Assembly (NCBI RefSeq): GCF_008271695.1
Contig: NZ_VKKY01000001.1
Coordinates: forward strand, 862,589 to 926,588
Reading direction: 5' to 3'
Length of the DNA stretch: 64,000 nucleotides
Source of the DNA: Rufibacter hautae
Lineage (GTDB): Bacteria; Bacteroidota; Bacteroidia; Cytophagales; Hymenobacteraceae
Positions 24,355 to 32,100 of this stretch are shown here, piece by piece. Position numbers and translations under genes: made by a program. Below the pieces are notes generated by a model that saw nothing but the letters and a program-made list of their open reading frames with translations, searched no databases and had not been told where the DNA came from. The number at the start of each line of letters is the position of its first letter. The stretch's first letter is position 1.

Positions 24355-25560
24355 ATGAGAATATTTCTCCTCGCTTTGTTTTTACTGCCGGCACTTTGCT
24401 TTGGGCAAGCTGTTAAGCAGACTGACAACCTAATCACCATTGGCACCAAAGAAATTTTGCCCTCCGCTATTTTAGGCGAGGATCGCGAAGTATGGGTGTA
24501 TGTGCCCAAGTCTTCGGATGGCAATGCGCGTTACCCGGTCATGTACCTACTGGACGGCAAAGACTTCTTTCATTCTGTGACGGGCATGGTAGACGAGATG
24601 AGCTCCGTAGGAAAGGCGCCCAAAATGATAGTGGTGGGCATCCTGAGCAAAGACAGAGGAAGCGAGCTTACCCCAACGTACTCTAAGTTCAGCCGAGATG
24701 GCATGGTAGACCCAGATTTCAAGAATTCAGGCCGAGGGGAGAAATTCATTTCCTTTATACAGAGAGAACTCATGCCCTTTGTTGAGTCCCGCTACCAAAC
24801 GGCGCCTTACCGTATGTTTGTGGGCCATTCATTGGGCGGACTCACGGTCCTAAACGCGCTCGTGAACCACCCGGCTTTGTTTAATTCTTACGTAGCCATT
24901 GACCCCAGCGTGTGGTGGGATGGCCATCTCATCATCAAGCAAGCCCAGAAAGCACTTGCCCAGAAAGAATACGCAACCAAGAGCCTTTATTATGCGACCT
25001 CTAACACCATGGAGAAAGGCATGGACACCGTGCGGGTGATGCAAGACACGGCGTATGCCAACGGCAACGTACGCAACCACTTCCAGTTCAGAGAGGTTCT
25101 CAGAAAAAGCAAGAACCTCGCCTGGGCTTGGAGGTACTACCCAGAAGACAATCACTCTTCGGTGCCCTTGCCAGCCGGGTATGACGCGTTGCGCTTCCTC
25201 TTTAAAAAGTATGAGCTAGACAAAAACCTGAATGACCCTACCATTACAGTGGCTTACCTGAAGGATCATTACCGTGCGGTGTCTGCCATGATGCAGTACA
25301 CGGTGATGCCCTCAGAGGTGACGGTGAATATGCTGGGTTATGCTTCCCTGGGCAACAAACAGTATGACAGGGCTTACCAGTTCTTCAAGATGAACCTGGA
25401 GAATTACCCCACTAACGGCAACCTGCATGATTCCATGGGCGACTACTATCTAGCGGTTGGTGATAAGAAGAAAGCGATGGAAGCGTTTAAGAAAGCCCTG
25501 TCCCTGGAGGAAGTAGCAGAAACCAGACGCAAGTTGAAGCAGCTGGAAGTCGGTCAGTAA
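24355..25560 (+). CDS. Secreted esterase (alpha/beta hydrolase) with C-terminal TPR
   Basis: 401 residues. A signal peptide (RIFLLALFLLPALCFGQ) precedes an esterase D/enterochelin-esterase-like domain. VWVYVPKSSDGNARYPVMYLLDGKDFF is the family start, GHSLGG carries the nucleophile Ser159, and a probable catalytic His is H267 in EDNHSS. After residue 310 come one or two TPR-like helices (AYQFFKMNLENYPTNGNLHDSMGDYYLAVGDKKKAMEAFKKAL). Related enzymes hydrolyse siderophore, acyl or feruloyl esters; the substrate is open. It is monocistronic, with a good promoter and terminator. Confidence 0.88.
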   Translation: MRIFLLALFLLPALCFGQAVKQTDNLITIGTKEILPSAILGEDREVWVYVPKSSDGNARYPVMYLLDGKDFFHSVTGMVDEMSSVGKAPKMIVVGILSKDRGSELTPTYSKFSRDGMVDPDFKNSGRGEKFISFIQRELMPFVESRYQTAPYRMFVGHSLGGLTVLNALVNHPALFNSYVAIDPSVWWDGHLIIKQAQKALAQKEYATKSLYYATSNTMEKGMDTVRVMQDTAYANGNVRNHFQFREVLRKSKNLAWAWRYYPEDNHSSVPLPAGYDALRFLFKKYELDKNLNDPTITVAYLKDHYRAVSAMMQYTVMPSEVTVNMLGYASLGNKQYDRAYQFFKMNLENYPTNGNLHDSMGDYYLAVGDKKKAMEAFKKALSLEEVAETRRKLKQLEVGQ

Positions 25561-25585
25561 GGTTCCGGCACTTAGCTTGATTTAC

Positions 25586-25630
25586 AAAAACGAAGAGGGA
25601 GCAACCATGAGTTGCTCCCTCTTCGTTTTT
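25586..25630 (+). terminator. Intrinsic terminator of the esterase gene
   Basis: A perfect 20-bp stem from AAAAACGAAGAGGGAGCAAC with its complement runs into GTTTTT. The T-run again opens a 36-nt GTTT...AAAC element (25625-25660). Confidence 0.88.
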
Positions 25631-25826
25631 GGGCTATTTCTGAGAAAACAGGACTAAAACGCTGGCTCAGTTTCCTCAAGGAAAGAATGGGGTTTATACC
25701 TAATTGTCTTTTTCAAGGTAACATCCATACTTCCAGACCGTTACACCTAATTCGTATTTTCATTTTAACGCACTGGGTGCTTTTTGAAAGGTAGTGGTTT
25801 ATTGCACCATACCAAGCTATTAAGTC

Positions 25827-25853
25827 TTGCTAAACTGATGTTACCTACCTTTG
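25827..25853 (+). promoter_or_regulatory. Probable promoter of the MFS gene
   Basis: TTG (25827-25829), 16 bases, then TACCTTTG (25846-25853). Spacing is one base short of the usual range. The leader would be about 88 bases. Confidence 0.45.
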
Positions 25854-25947
25854 GGCCTCAAAACGTTTTTTGTGCTTTCTACTTTCCATTCCTGGCTGGT
25901 AGGCCTAGCCTTCCTTTCAAACTTCGGATGACCAACAATACGCTTAC

Positions 25948-27144
25948 ATGAAAAGTACCAACAACCCTCCCCTCTTCAAATTGAGCCTGATTTCCCTTCT
26001 GTTGGGTGGTTTCAGCATAGGGATGACCGAATTCCTGATGATGGGCATTCTGCCCGATATGTCCAAAGCCCTTAACATTTCCATTCCGGAAGCGGGTCAC
26101 CTCATTTCCATTTACGCCCTGGGCGTGGTGATTGGCGCGCCTTTGATGGTGGGTCTTACCTCCAACATGCCACCTAAGAAAGTGTTGATCGGCTTGATGC
26201 TGATGGTAGGCATTTTCAATGGCTTGTTTGCCCTGATGAGCAGTTATCCCTTACTCATGGCGACCCGGCTTCTGGCTGGTCTTCCGCACGGGGCGTTCTT
26301 CGGCATCGGTGCCGTGGTGGCAAGCAAATTAGCCGAACCAGGCCGAGAGGCAAGGGCAGTCTCGGTGATGTTCGCTGGGCTGACGGTGGCCAATATCATT
26401 GGGGTGCCGCTGGGCACGTTCATTGGCCATAACTATAGCTGGCGGTTTTCCTTTGCGTTGATCGCGGCGGTGGCCTTGGTAGCAGCGTTCGCGGTAAAAG
26501 TCTGGATGCCTTCGGTGAAATCAGAATCTGAGACCAGCTTTTTGAAGAGCCTCAACATTTTCCGGCACAAGGAGCTGTGGTACATCATTGGCATCTCCAC
26601 CATTGGTACCGGCGGCTTTTTTGCCTGGATCAGTTACATCGCCCCGCTGATGACCGAGGTGGCCGGGTTCAGCAATAACGTCATGACCATTATCATGGTA
26701 GTGGCGGGCCTGGGCATGGTGGTAGGCAACTTCGTGGGCGGTCGGCTGGCCGATCGGTTCTCGCCGTTGACCACTACCACCTGTCTGCTGTTGTGCATGG
26801 TAGCCGCCCTGTTGCTCACCGTGGTGATGGTGCAGTTCAAACCGACGGCCGTGCTCATGACCTTCCTCATCGGGGCGATTGGGTTTGGCGTGATCGCGCC
26901 CATGCAGATGCTGATTGTGCAGCAGGCCAAAGGTGCCGAGATGCTGGCTTCTTCCCTGCTGCAGGCTACTTCCAACATGGGCAACGCTTTAGGCGCTTTC
27001 CTGGGCGGGTTACCCATTGCCGCCGGCTTCGGGTACACGTCTCCAGAGTATGTTGGCGCTGCCTTGGCCTTCACCGGGGTTCTGTTCTGCCTGCTGCTGG
27101 TAGCGGCCTATAGACAGAAAGCCAGAAACCTGGCCATTGCGTAA
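25948..27144 (+). CDS. MFS transporter, AraJ/DHA1-type efflux
   Basis: A 398-residue major facilitator with 12 predictable hydrophobic segments. The N-terminal MTEFLMMGILPDMSKALNIS with EAGHLISIYALGVVIGAPL, and RLLAGLPHGAFFGIGAVVASKL, are typical of the AraJ/sugar-efflux and drug:H+ antiporter-1 group in the inner membrane. The middle loop near residue 190 is short. It probably exports a small molecule using the proton gradient; the substrate is not assignable. The PRISE-type reductase gene follows after 87 bases on the same strand. Confidence 0.88.
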   Translation: MKSTNNPPLFKLSLISLLLGGFSIGMTEFLMMGILPDMSKALNISIPEAGHLISIYALGVVIGAPLMVGLTSNMPPKKVLIGLMLMVGIFNGLFALMSSYPLLMATRLLAGLPHGAFFGIGAVVASKLAEPGREARAVSVMFAGLTVANIIGVPLGTFIGHNYSWRFSFALIAAVALVAAFAVKVWMPSVKSESETSFLKSLNIFRHKELWYIIGISTIGTGGFFAWISYIAPLMTEVAGFSNNVMTIIMVVAGLGMVVGNFVGGRLADRFSPLTTTTCLLLCMVAALLLTVVMVQFKPTAVLMTFLIGAIGFGVIAPMQMLIVQQAKGAEMLASSLLQATSNMGNALGAFLGGLPIAAGFGYTSPEYVGAALAFTGVLFCLLLVAAYRQKARNLAIA

Positions 27145-27231
27145 ACCCTTTCGTGGAAAGGGGTACTTTTCACGAAAACGGGTGCGAAACGAAAGCACCC
27201 TTTCATTCACTCATCAACCTAAGACACCACC

Positions 27232-28299
27232 ATGAATCAGATAGCATTAGTAGTGGGCTCCAGCGGAATTGTGGGCAGCAACCTGGCCCAGGAACTCCTC
27301 TCCCAGGGATGGACCACCTTCGGGCTGGCCCGCAACCCCAAAACCGATGTCCCCGGTCTGCAACCCGTAGCCGCTGATCTGCAAAGCCCAGAGAGCTTAC
27401 AGGCAGCCTTAGCCGACATCGCGCCGACGCACGTATTCTTCACCAGTTGGATGCGACAGGAAACCGAAGCCGAGAACATCCGGGTGAACAGCGCCATGGT
27501 CCGGAACCTGCTGGATGTTTTGTCGCCGAAGAAATCGGTGCAGCACGTGGCGTTGGTGACCGGGCTGAAGCATTACCTGGGGCCGTTTGAGGCCTACGCC
27601 AAAGACGGGTTCCTGCCCGAGACGCCGCTGCGCGAAGAGCATCCGCGCCTGGACATGGAAAACTTCTACTATGCCCAGGAAGACGAAGTGTACGCCGCCG
27701 CCGAGCGCGATAGCTTTACCTGGAGCATCCACCGGCCGCACACCATCATCGGGAAAGCCGTGGGCAACCTCATGAACATGGGCACTACGTTGGCCGTCTA
27801 CGCTTCCATCTGCAAAGAAACCGGCCGCCCGTTCCGTTGGCCGGGTTCTGAGGCGCAGTGGAACGGCCTCTCTGACGTGACCGATGCCCGCGTGCTGGCC
27901 AAGCATCTGGTGTGGGCCGCCACTACCGAGGCCGCCCGCAACGAGGCCTTCAACGTGGTCAACGGCGAGTACTTCCGCTGGAACAAGCTGTGGAAACAAC
28001 TGGCCCAGTATTTCGGGGTGGAAGCCATCGGGTATGAGGGCAGCATTCAGCCGCTGGAAGTCGAGTTAGCCAATGACGGTCCGCTCTGGCAACAGATTGC
28101 CGAGAAATACAACCTGGCAGAACCCAACTTGGAACGCCTGGCCTCGGCCTGGCACACTGACCTGGACTTGGGCCGCCCCATAGAGGTCATGACCGATATG
28201 TCCAAAAGCCGCCAACTGGGTTTCCACGTCTACCAAAGAACCGATGAGTCTTTCTTTGACTTGTTTGAGCAGCTGCGGAAAGACCGGCTGATACCGTAG
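27232..28299 (+). CDS. PRISE-type short-chain reductase (progesterone 5-beta-reductase/iridoid synthase-like)
   Basis: A 355-residue NAD(P)-dependent reductase of the atypical SDR group. VVGSSGIVGSNLAQELL is the GxxGxxG nucleotide loop. The PRISE signatures are clear: TGLKHYLGPFEAY with the catalytic Lys, and FYYAQEDEVY with the catalytic Tyr. Plant relatives reduce enones such as progesterone or 8-oxogeranial; bacterial members are broad enone reductases. The natural substrate is unknown. It lies directly after an efflux transporter, so the pair may handle a reactive carbonyl compound (inference). It has its own terminator at 28361. Confidence 0.88.
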   Translation: MNQIALVVGSSGIVGSNLAQELLSQGWTTFGLARNPKTDVPGLQPVAADLQSPESLQAALADIAPTHVFFTSWMRQETEAENIRVNSAMVRNLLDVLSPKKSVQHVALVTGLKHYLGPFEAYAKDGFLPETPLREEHPRLDMENFYYAQEDEVYAAAERDSFTWSIHRPHTIIGKAVGNLMNMGTTLAVYASICKETGRPFRWPGSEAQWNGLSDVTDARVLAKHLVWAATTEAARNEAFNVVNGEYFRWNKLWKQLAQYFGVEAIGYEGSIQPLEVELANDGPLWQQIAEKYNLAEPNLERLASAWHTDLDLGRPIEVMTDMSKSRQLGFHVYQRTDESFFDLFEQLRKDRLIP

Positions 28300-28360
28300 A
28301 AGTATCTAGGCTTAGACCTTCGAAAAGAAAGTAGTATTTAAGACGATTTACCTCTTGATG

Positions 28361-28405
28361 AAAACAAAGGAGGAGCAGCTGCAGGGTTGCTCCTCCTTTG
28401 TTTTT
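28361..28405 (+). terminator. Intrinsic terminator of the PRISE gene
   Basis: The stem AAAACAAAGGAGGAGCA pairs with TGCTCCTCCTTTGTTTT around a 10-base loop. The T-run begins a 35-nt GTTT...AAAC element (28400-28434). Confidence 0.85.
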
Positions 28406-28496
28406 AGTATGTTTTAGGAAAAAGAAGCCGAAAGCAGAAAGGGCTGATATAATATTTATAGTATATAGTATATTCGGCAGTGCAGTTCCGTTTATC

Positions 28497-28583
28497 TGAC
28501 CAACGGTGAGCGTGTAAACGGAGGTTTGGTTATAAACAAAGCGCCAATAACCGGAACAGTTCCATATACACAGTAGTTGTGCG
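28497..28583 (+). other. Possible degenerate attC-like site before the first cassette
   Basis: GACCAAC at 28497 and GTTGTGC at 28576 could be the outer cores of an attC hairpin, each with one mismatch to RYYYAAC/GTTRRRY. The inner arms (GTGTA against TACAC) pair weakly. The 3' core is used by cassette 1. Confidence 0.3.
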
Positions 28584-28607
28584 TAATAAATAAATAAATA
28601 AATAAAT
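28584..28607 (+). repeat. TAAA microsatellite in the cassette 1 leader
   Basis: About five and a half direct TAAA units run into the ATG of the STAS-like gene. Copy-number change would alter the spacing between any ribosome-contact sequence and the start codon. Confidence 0.6.
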
Positions 28608-29022
28608 GATTACTCAACTTAAAATAGATTCAGTTTTTGATTCCAATCCAGAGTTTAGGAACCACTTTATACTGAAGTGCCTAAGTTTAAAAAGCGACGA
28701 CTTTCTTTATGTATCTTTAAAAGAAGATTCAAATGGTAAAGACTTAGAATCAATTATTCTTATACTCTACCATTTCATCGATAAAATTGTTGAATTGAAA
28801 ATAAATAATGTGGCATTCTCTTTTAAAGAAATAGAATACTTTGCCGACTTAGGGAATGCTGCAATTGTTAATCTTGCTATTCGAATAGATAATAAAGGCG
28901 GTAAGTTTATAGTGATAGAGCCAAAACCTAAAATAAAGGACGTTCTGGAGATTTTGGGATTAGATGAATGCTGGCCTATTTATAATTCTGAGAAAGAATT
29001 CATTGATGATATGAATAAATAA
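28606..29022 (+). CDS. STAS-like domain protein (cassette 1)
   Basis: A 138-residue protein. The second half (IVELKINNVAFSFKEIEYFADLGNAAIVNLAIRIDNKGGKFIVIEPKPKIKDVLEILGLDECWPIYNSEKEFI) follows the strand-helix order of STAS/anti-sigma-factor-antagonist domains, ending with the usual 'V..VLE.LGL....IY.S.EE' pattern. The phosphorylatable serine normally found in D-S-x-G is absent (FADLGNAA), so it may not respond to an anti-sigma kinase. Codon use is A/T-rich compared with the genes before 28.3 kb. It fills one integron-like cassette, between a start core at 28576 and an attC-like site at 29030. Family assignment is moderate. Confidence 0.65.
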   Translation: MITQLKIDSVFDSNPEFRNHFILKCLSLKSDDFLYVSLKEDSNGKDLESIILILYHFIDKIVELKINNVAFSFKEIEYFADLGNAAIVNLAIRIDNKGGKFIVIEPKPKIKDVLEILGLDECWPIYNSEKEFIDDMNK

Positions 29023-29029
29023 AATTACT

Positions 29030-29099
29030 ACGCACAACACTGTATAAAAGTCAGCATCGGCCGACGGCCTCCGCCGATTTTTATACTAGTCCGTTAGGT
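29030..29099 (+). other. attC-like recombination site 1
   Basis: Outer cores are ACGCACAAC (29030-29038) and GTTAGGT (29093-29099, a full match to GTTRRRY). Inner arms GTATAAAAGTC and GATTTTTATAC pair with one mismatch, and the centre holds CGGCCGACGGCC. Crossover would fall between G29093 and T29094. Confidence 0.65.
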
Positions 29100-29126
29100 C
29101 TAATTTTAAGCATAAAAGAAACATAA

Positions 29127-29423
29127 ATGGACATTCAATGGAATAGTCTACACGATTCTTCAATCAAAGAAATCTCAATAGATTGGGAAAGGGAAATATT
29201 GACCATTGAAATCTCAACTACTGCCCTTTCATTTCCAGAAATAAGAAGAGCGTTCATAAAAGCTGAAAATGTTACTTCGCTTCTTTGCCCAATGAAAAGT
29301 CCTTGGGGAAAGAGTAAATCAATAAATGAAGTAAAACAGATTGGTAAAAAACTTAAAATTGAGATGCAAAGTGGTGACACGATAGTGATTGAAGCTACTC
29401 TATTCAAATTGGAAGAATTTTGA
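29127..29423 (+). CDS. Small protein of unknown function (cassette 2)
   Basis: 98 residues, no signal peptide. The beginning WNSLHDSSIKEISIDWEREILTIEI, an 'HD-S-x-I' motif followed by alternating strands, is shared by a number of small bacterial proteins of unknown role, some linked to toxin immunity, but I cannot assign it. The remaining chain is mixed alpha/beta (ALSFPEIRRAFIKAENV, KKLKIEMQSGDTIVIEA). It is the sole gene of its cassette. A host-type GTTT...AAAC hairpin lies in the same cassette at 29501-29536. Confidence 0.6.
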   Translation: MDIQWNSLHDSSIKEISIDWEREILTIEISTTALSFPEIRRAFIKAENVTSLLCPMKSPWGKSKSINEVKQIGKKLKIEMQSGDTIVIEATLFKLEEF

Positions 29424-29500
29424 ATCAAGTTGTTTCTGACCTGTTTTTCGAAAATTAAGGCAAAAACGGACGGACAAGAGTTAGTTGCGCTCGGCAAGCT

Positions 29501-29536
29501 GTTTTCAGGCTCATTTCGGAAAATCAGGCCAAAAAC
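29501..29536. repeat. 36-nt GTTT...AAAC element inside cassette 2
   Basis: GTTTTCAGGCTCATTTC and a partly pairing arm ending AGGCCAAAAAC have the same length and ends as copies outside the island. A weaker relative lies at about 29440-29466. Confidence 0.5.
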
Positions 29537-29571
29537 AGAAAAAAGCCGTGCAGTCTTTGCAGAAAAAAAAC

Positions 29572-29641
29572 TAGACCTAACAACAGCTAAACGCCAGCAT
29601 CGGCCGACGGCCTTTCCGTCGTTTACACAAGTACGTTGGCT
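29572..29641 (+). other. attC-like recombination site 2
   Basis: Outer cores are TAGACCTAAC (29572-29581; ACCTAAC fits RYYYAAC) and GTTGGCT (29635-29641). Inner AGCTAAACG pairs partly with CGTTTACAC, and the centre again holds CGGCCGACGGCC. Confidence 0.65.
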
Positions 29642-29697
29642 GTAACCTTTTAAAAACTTACATTTTGACAATCTAAATACTGTCTGATAGAAAAAGC

Positions 29698-30714
29698 ATG
29701 AAAACGCTAAAAATCACTTTCATTTTAATACTGACAGCAGTTCTAATTTCTGTTGGATATGTTTACGCATTGACATTCCAATCTGAAGGACGTTTGGATT
29801 GGGGGCAGGCTTTGTTTTTAGAATTGATAGGTGACAATGATGAACAGGTAAAGTCACTTAAAAAAATGACAGTTCAGGAACGTAGCCATTTCATAGATGC
29901 ACTGCCTTTCGACATCACAGGTTTAAGTATTGATACCCTTAGAATTACGCAGGACAGCCTAACTGTATATGTTTTCAAACCGCAACATTTACCTAAAAAC
30001 AGCCCAGTAGTTGTTTATTTTCACGGCGGGGCATTCATTTTACCCTGGACAAATCAGTCGGTAACTTATGCCACACGCCTGGCTCATACCTTCAATGCTA
30101 TTGTGGTTGGTGTGGATTACAGGGTAGCCCCGGAACACCCCTTTCCCACACCGAATAATGATTGCTACGCATCACTGCTTTGGACAATTCAAAACATAGA
30201 AAAGTGGGAAGGTAACCCCAATCAAATCATCGTGGCTGGAGAAAGTGCAGGGGCAACGTTCGCAACAACAGTAGCAATCAAGGCCAGGGACGAGAATCTG
30301 GCGAATATCAAATACCAGCTTTTAGATTGCCCGGTTACCTATATCCCTTTCAAAACGGACGCCTATCAGAAGTTTAAGCGCGGGTATTTTTTAGAGGAAA
30401 CCGAAATGCTTTACAGTGTAGAAAGTTATTTGCCTAATGAGGCTGACCATACTAATCCGTTGGCGATGCCATACTATGAAGCCAATTTGTCGAACCTGCC
30501 CCCTGCCTTTGTGATCACCAGCGAATTTGATCCTTTGAAGGACACAGGACGGGATTACGCTAAGAAATTAACAGCGGCAAACGTTCCAACAATATATAAA
30601 GAGGTGAAGGGCATGATGCATTGCATACCAGGTCCGCTTAATGAAAAGGATAGAGTTGCCTTATATAAGCAAGCTGCAAAAGAATTCTCTGGTGCTAAGC
30701 AAATTGAAATATAA
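29698..30714 (+). CDS. Alpha/beta hydrolase, HSL-type esterase (cassette 3)
   Basis: A 338-residue esterase of the hormone-sensitive-lipase group. An N-terminal membrane anchor or signal (ITFILILTAVLISVGYVYAL) is followed by the oxyanion motif FHGGAF (108-113), VDYRVAPEHPFP and the nucleophile elbow GESAG (Ser183). SEFDPLKDTGRDYAKKL supplies the Asp, and GMMHCI the His. It should cleave short acyl esters in the periplasm. It is the largest cassette gene, flanked by a start core at 29635 and an attC-like site at 30739 that are exact complements. Confidence 0.87.
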   Translation: MKTLKITFILILTAVLISVGYVYALTFQSEGRLDWGQALFLELIGDNDEQVKSLKKMTVQERSHFIDALPFDITGLSIDTLRITQDSLTVYVFKPQHLPKNSPVVVYFHGGAFILPWTNQSVTYATRLAHTFNAIVVGVDYRVAPEHPFPTPNNDCYASLLWTIQNIEKWEGNPNQIIVAGESAGATFATTVAIKARDENLANIKYQLLDCPVTYIPFKTDAYQKFKRGYFLEETEMLYSVESYLPNEADHTNPLAMPYYEANLSNLPPAFVITSEFDPLKDTGRDYAKKLTAANVPTIYKEVKGMMHCIPGPLNEKDRVALYKQAAKEFSGAKQIEI

Positions 30715-30738
30715 ATAACAGTCGAATAGGAAAGGCAG

Positions 30739-30790
30739 CAGCCAACAAAACCTATAGTGCATAAACGCACCATAGCCCAATACGTTAAGC
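30739..30790 (+). other. attC-like recombination site 3
   Basis: Outer cores are CAGCCAAC (30739-30746) and GTTAAGC (30784-30790, full GTTRRRY). The short inner hairpin CTATAGTGC-ATAAAC-GCACCATAG pairs well. At 52 bases it is the shortest site of the array. Confidence 0.65.
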
Positions 30791-30826
30791 AATTAATAAG
30801 AGAATTAGGTAATCAAAATAAAACAA

Positions 30827-31279
30827 ATGATTCCAATTATAAACTCTGATCAAGAAATAGTGACTATAAGAGTGTTAGAATTTTCCAAAGGAAAAGTTTA
30901 CAAAGCATGGTCAAACCCAGAACAATTAAAAGATTGGTGGGGGCCAAAAGGCTTTTGGAATACCTTTGAATTATTTGATTTCAGACCGGGCGGCCAATGG
31001 AAGTTTGTTATGCATGAACCAGAAAGAGGCAACTACAAAAATGAATGTGAATTCTTAAAAATAGAAGAACCTAATTTAATATACTGGAAGCGACTCACTC
31101 AACCACTATTCCAAGTTTGTGCAACTTTTGAGGAAATTGAAAAAGGAAGTACAAAAATTACTTTTCGAATGATCTTTGATTCAGTTGAAGCGTGCAATAA
31201 AATTAAGCCTTTTGCAATTGATAAAAATGAAGAGAATTTCGATAAACTTAATATCCTTTTAGAAAGATTATATACGTAA
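30827..31279 (+). CDS. SRPBCC/AHSA1 domain protein (cassette 4)
   Basis: A 150-residue START-like helix-grip protein of the AHSA1 (activator of Hsp90 ATPase homologue) group. IVTIRVLEFSKGKVYKAWSNPEQLKDWWGPKGF, FDFRPGGQWKFVMHEP and TKITFRMIFDSVEAC follow the family pattern. Such proteins bind hydrophobic ligands in a central cavity; none is known here. A/T-rich codon use matches the rest of the island. It is the sole gene of a cassette that starts at the GTTAAGC core and ends at the site near 31295. Confidence 0.88.
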   Translation: MIPIINSDQEIVTIRVLEFSKGKVYKAWSNPEQLKDWWGPKGFWNTFELFDFRPGGQWKFVMHEPERGNYKNECEFLKIEEPNLIYWKRLTQPLFQVCATFEEIEKGSTKITFRMIFDSVEACNKIKPFAIDKNEENFDKLNILLERLYT

Positions 31280-31294
31280 AATAAAAATACCAAC

Positions 31295-31364
31295 CGCTAA
31301 CACCGTATAAACGTCAGCCTTCTGCCGATGGCCTTGCTCGTTGTTTATACTAATCGGTGTATGG
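31295..31364 (+). other. attC-like recombination site 4
   Basis: The inner arms GTATAAACG and TGTTTATAC pair well, and the centre GCCGATGGCC resembles sites 1, 2 and 5. The 5' core CGCTAAC fits poorly to the cassette start GTTAAGC, and the 3' core GGTGTATGG departs from GTTRRRY, so the site may be decayed. Confidence 0.5.
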
Positions 31365-31395
31365 TATTGAAACCTTCTAATTCCTAAACTACTTT

Positions 31396-31848
31396 ATGTA
31401 TTACAAGCTAATATATTTATCTCTTTCCTTCCTACTAACATCGAATTTGACGTTTGGCCAGGATGAGAATCTACTTGGAAACAATAAGTTTAGGAATAGC
31501 AAGCTTAATAAAGCCTATGTGACAGACATATTAAGTAAGCATCCATGGACTTTGATTAGAATTGATTCCTCTTGCTTTGATGTAGGAATTAGCTCAAACA
31601 AAATCTCAAATAAGCACTTAATAAAGTTTCGGTCTAATGGGAGCGTAGAATCTCCAGAAGAAATGTTTACCAATTTTAAATATGATGACGCCAAAAGGGA
31701 TATTCTCCTTTACAACAAGGCAAACGAAGAATATTTCGCACTCTTCTTAAACCAAAGCAAAAGAATTTACTTCCTTACAATACGCAAGCGTAAATCAAAT
31801 TCCGAAGAATGCCATACTGTAAGCTATTCTTTTAAGCAAGTGATTTAA
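31396..31848 (+). CDS. Small secreted protein of unknown function (cassette 5)
   Basis: 150 residues. A clear signal peptide (YYKLIYLSLSFLLTSNLTFGQ) is followed by about 130 residues. The passage HPWTLIRIDSS, IKFRSNGSVESPEEMFTNFKYDD and YFALFLNQSKRIYFLTIRKRKS suggests a small lipocalin-like or beta-barrel fold, but I recognise no family. It is the sole gene of its cassette and strongly A/T-rich. Confidence 0.65.
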   Translation: MYYKLIYLSLSFLLTSNLTFGQDENLLGNNKFRNSKLNKAYVTDILSKHPWTLIRIDSSCFDVGISSNKISNKHLIKFRSNGSVESPEEMFTNFKYDDAKRDILLYNKANEEYFALFLNQSKRIYFLTIRKRKSNSEECHTVSYSFKQVI

Positions 31849-31899
31849 CGACTTTGTGTACCTAAGTAAAATGAGAAACGGAAGTATAGAAAAACAACA

Positions 31900-31975
31900 C
31901 TATACAACACCGTACAAACGTCCTTCTTCGGCCAATGGCCTTGCCCGTTGTTTAGCCAGTACATTCATTAAACAT
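31900..31975 (+). other. attC-like recombination site 5, decayed 3' core
   Basis: The 5' core CTATACAAC (31900-31908) pairs with the cassette 5 start GGTGTATGG at seven of nine positions, counting one G-T pair. The centre TTCGGCCAATGGCC matches the family. The 3' core ATTCATTAAAC does not fit GTTRRRY. Confidence 0.45.
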
Positions 31976-32100
31976 TAACTTATAAAAAGAGACCAGACTT
32001 ATCCGTAATCTAAGATTCTAAAAGGACGAAATAAGGGTTTCAGCTAAACCAAAAATCACTTAAAAACACTCAGCTAAATAAAACCATCAAATTCATTACC

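Larger units (their letters stand above)
28576..31975 (+). mobile_element. Integrase-less integron-like cassette array (CALIN)
   Basis: The AT-rich island consists of five co-oriented one-gene units separated by 50-75-base attC-like hairpins. Cassette 1 starts GTTGTGCGT (28576) and its attC starts ACGCACAAC (29030). Cassette 2 starts GTTAGGTCTA (29093) and its attC starts TAGACCTAAC (29572). Cassette 3 starts GTTGGCTG (29635) and its attC starts CAGCCAAC (30739). Each pair is exactly complementary, as expected if each cassette was once circular. Cassettes 4 and 5 show imperfect pairs. A sixth gene (32101-32817) follows without a downstream site. No integrase is present in the window. Confidence 0.72.
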
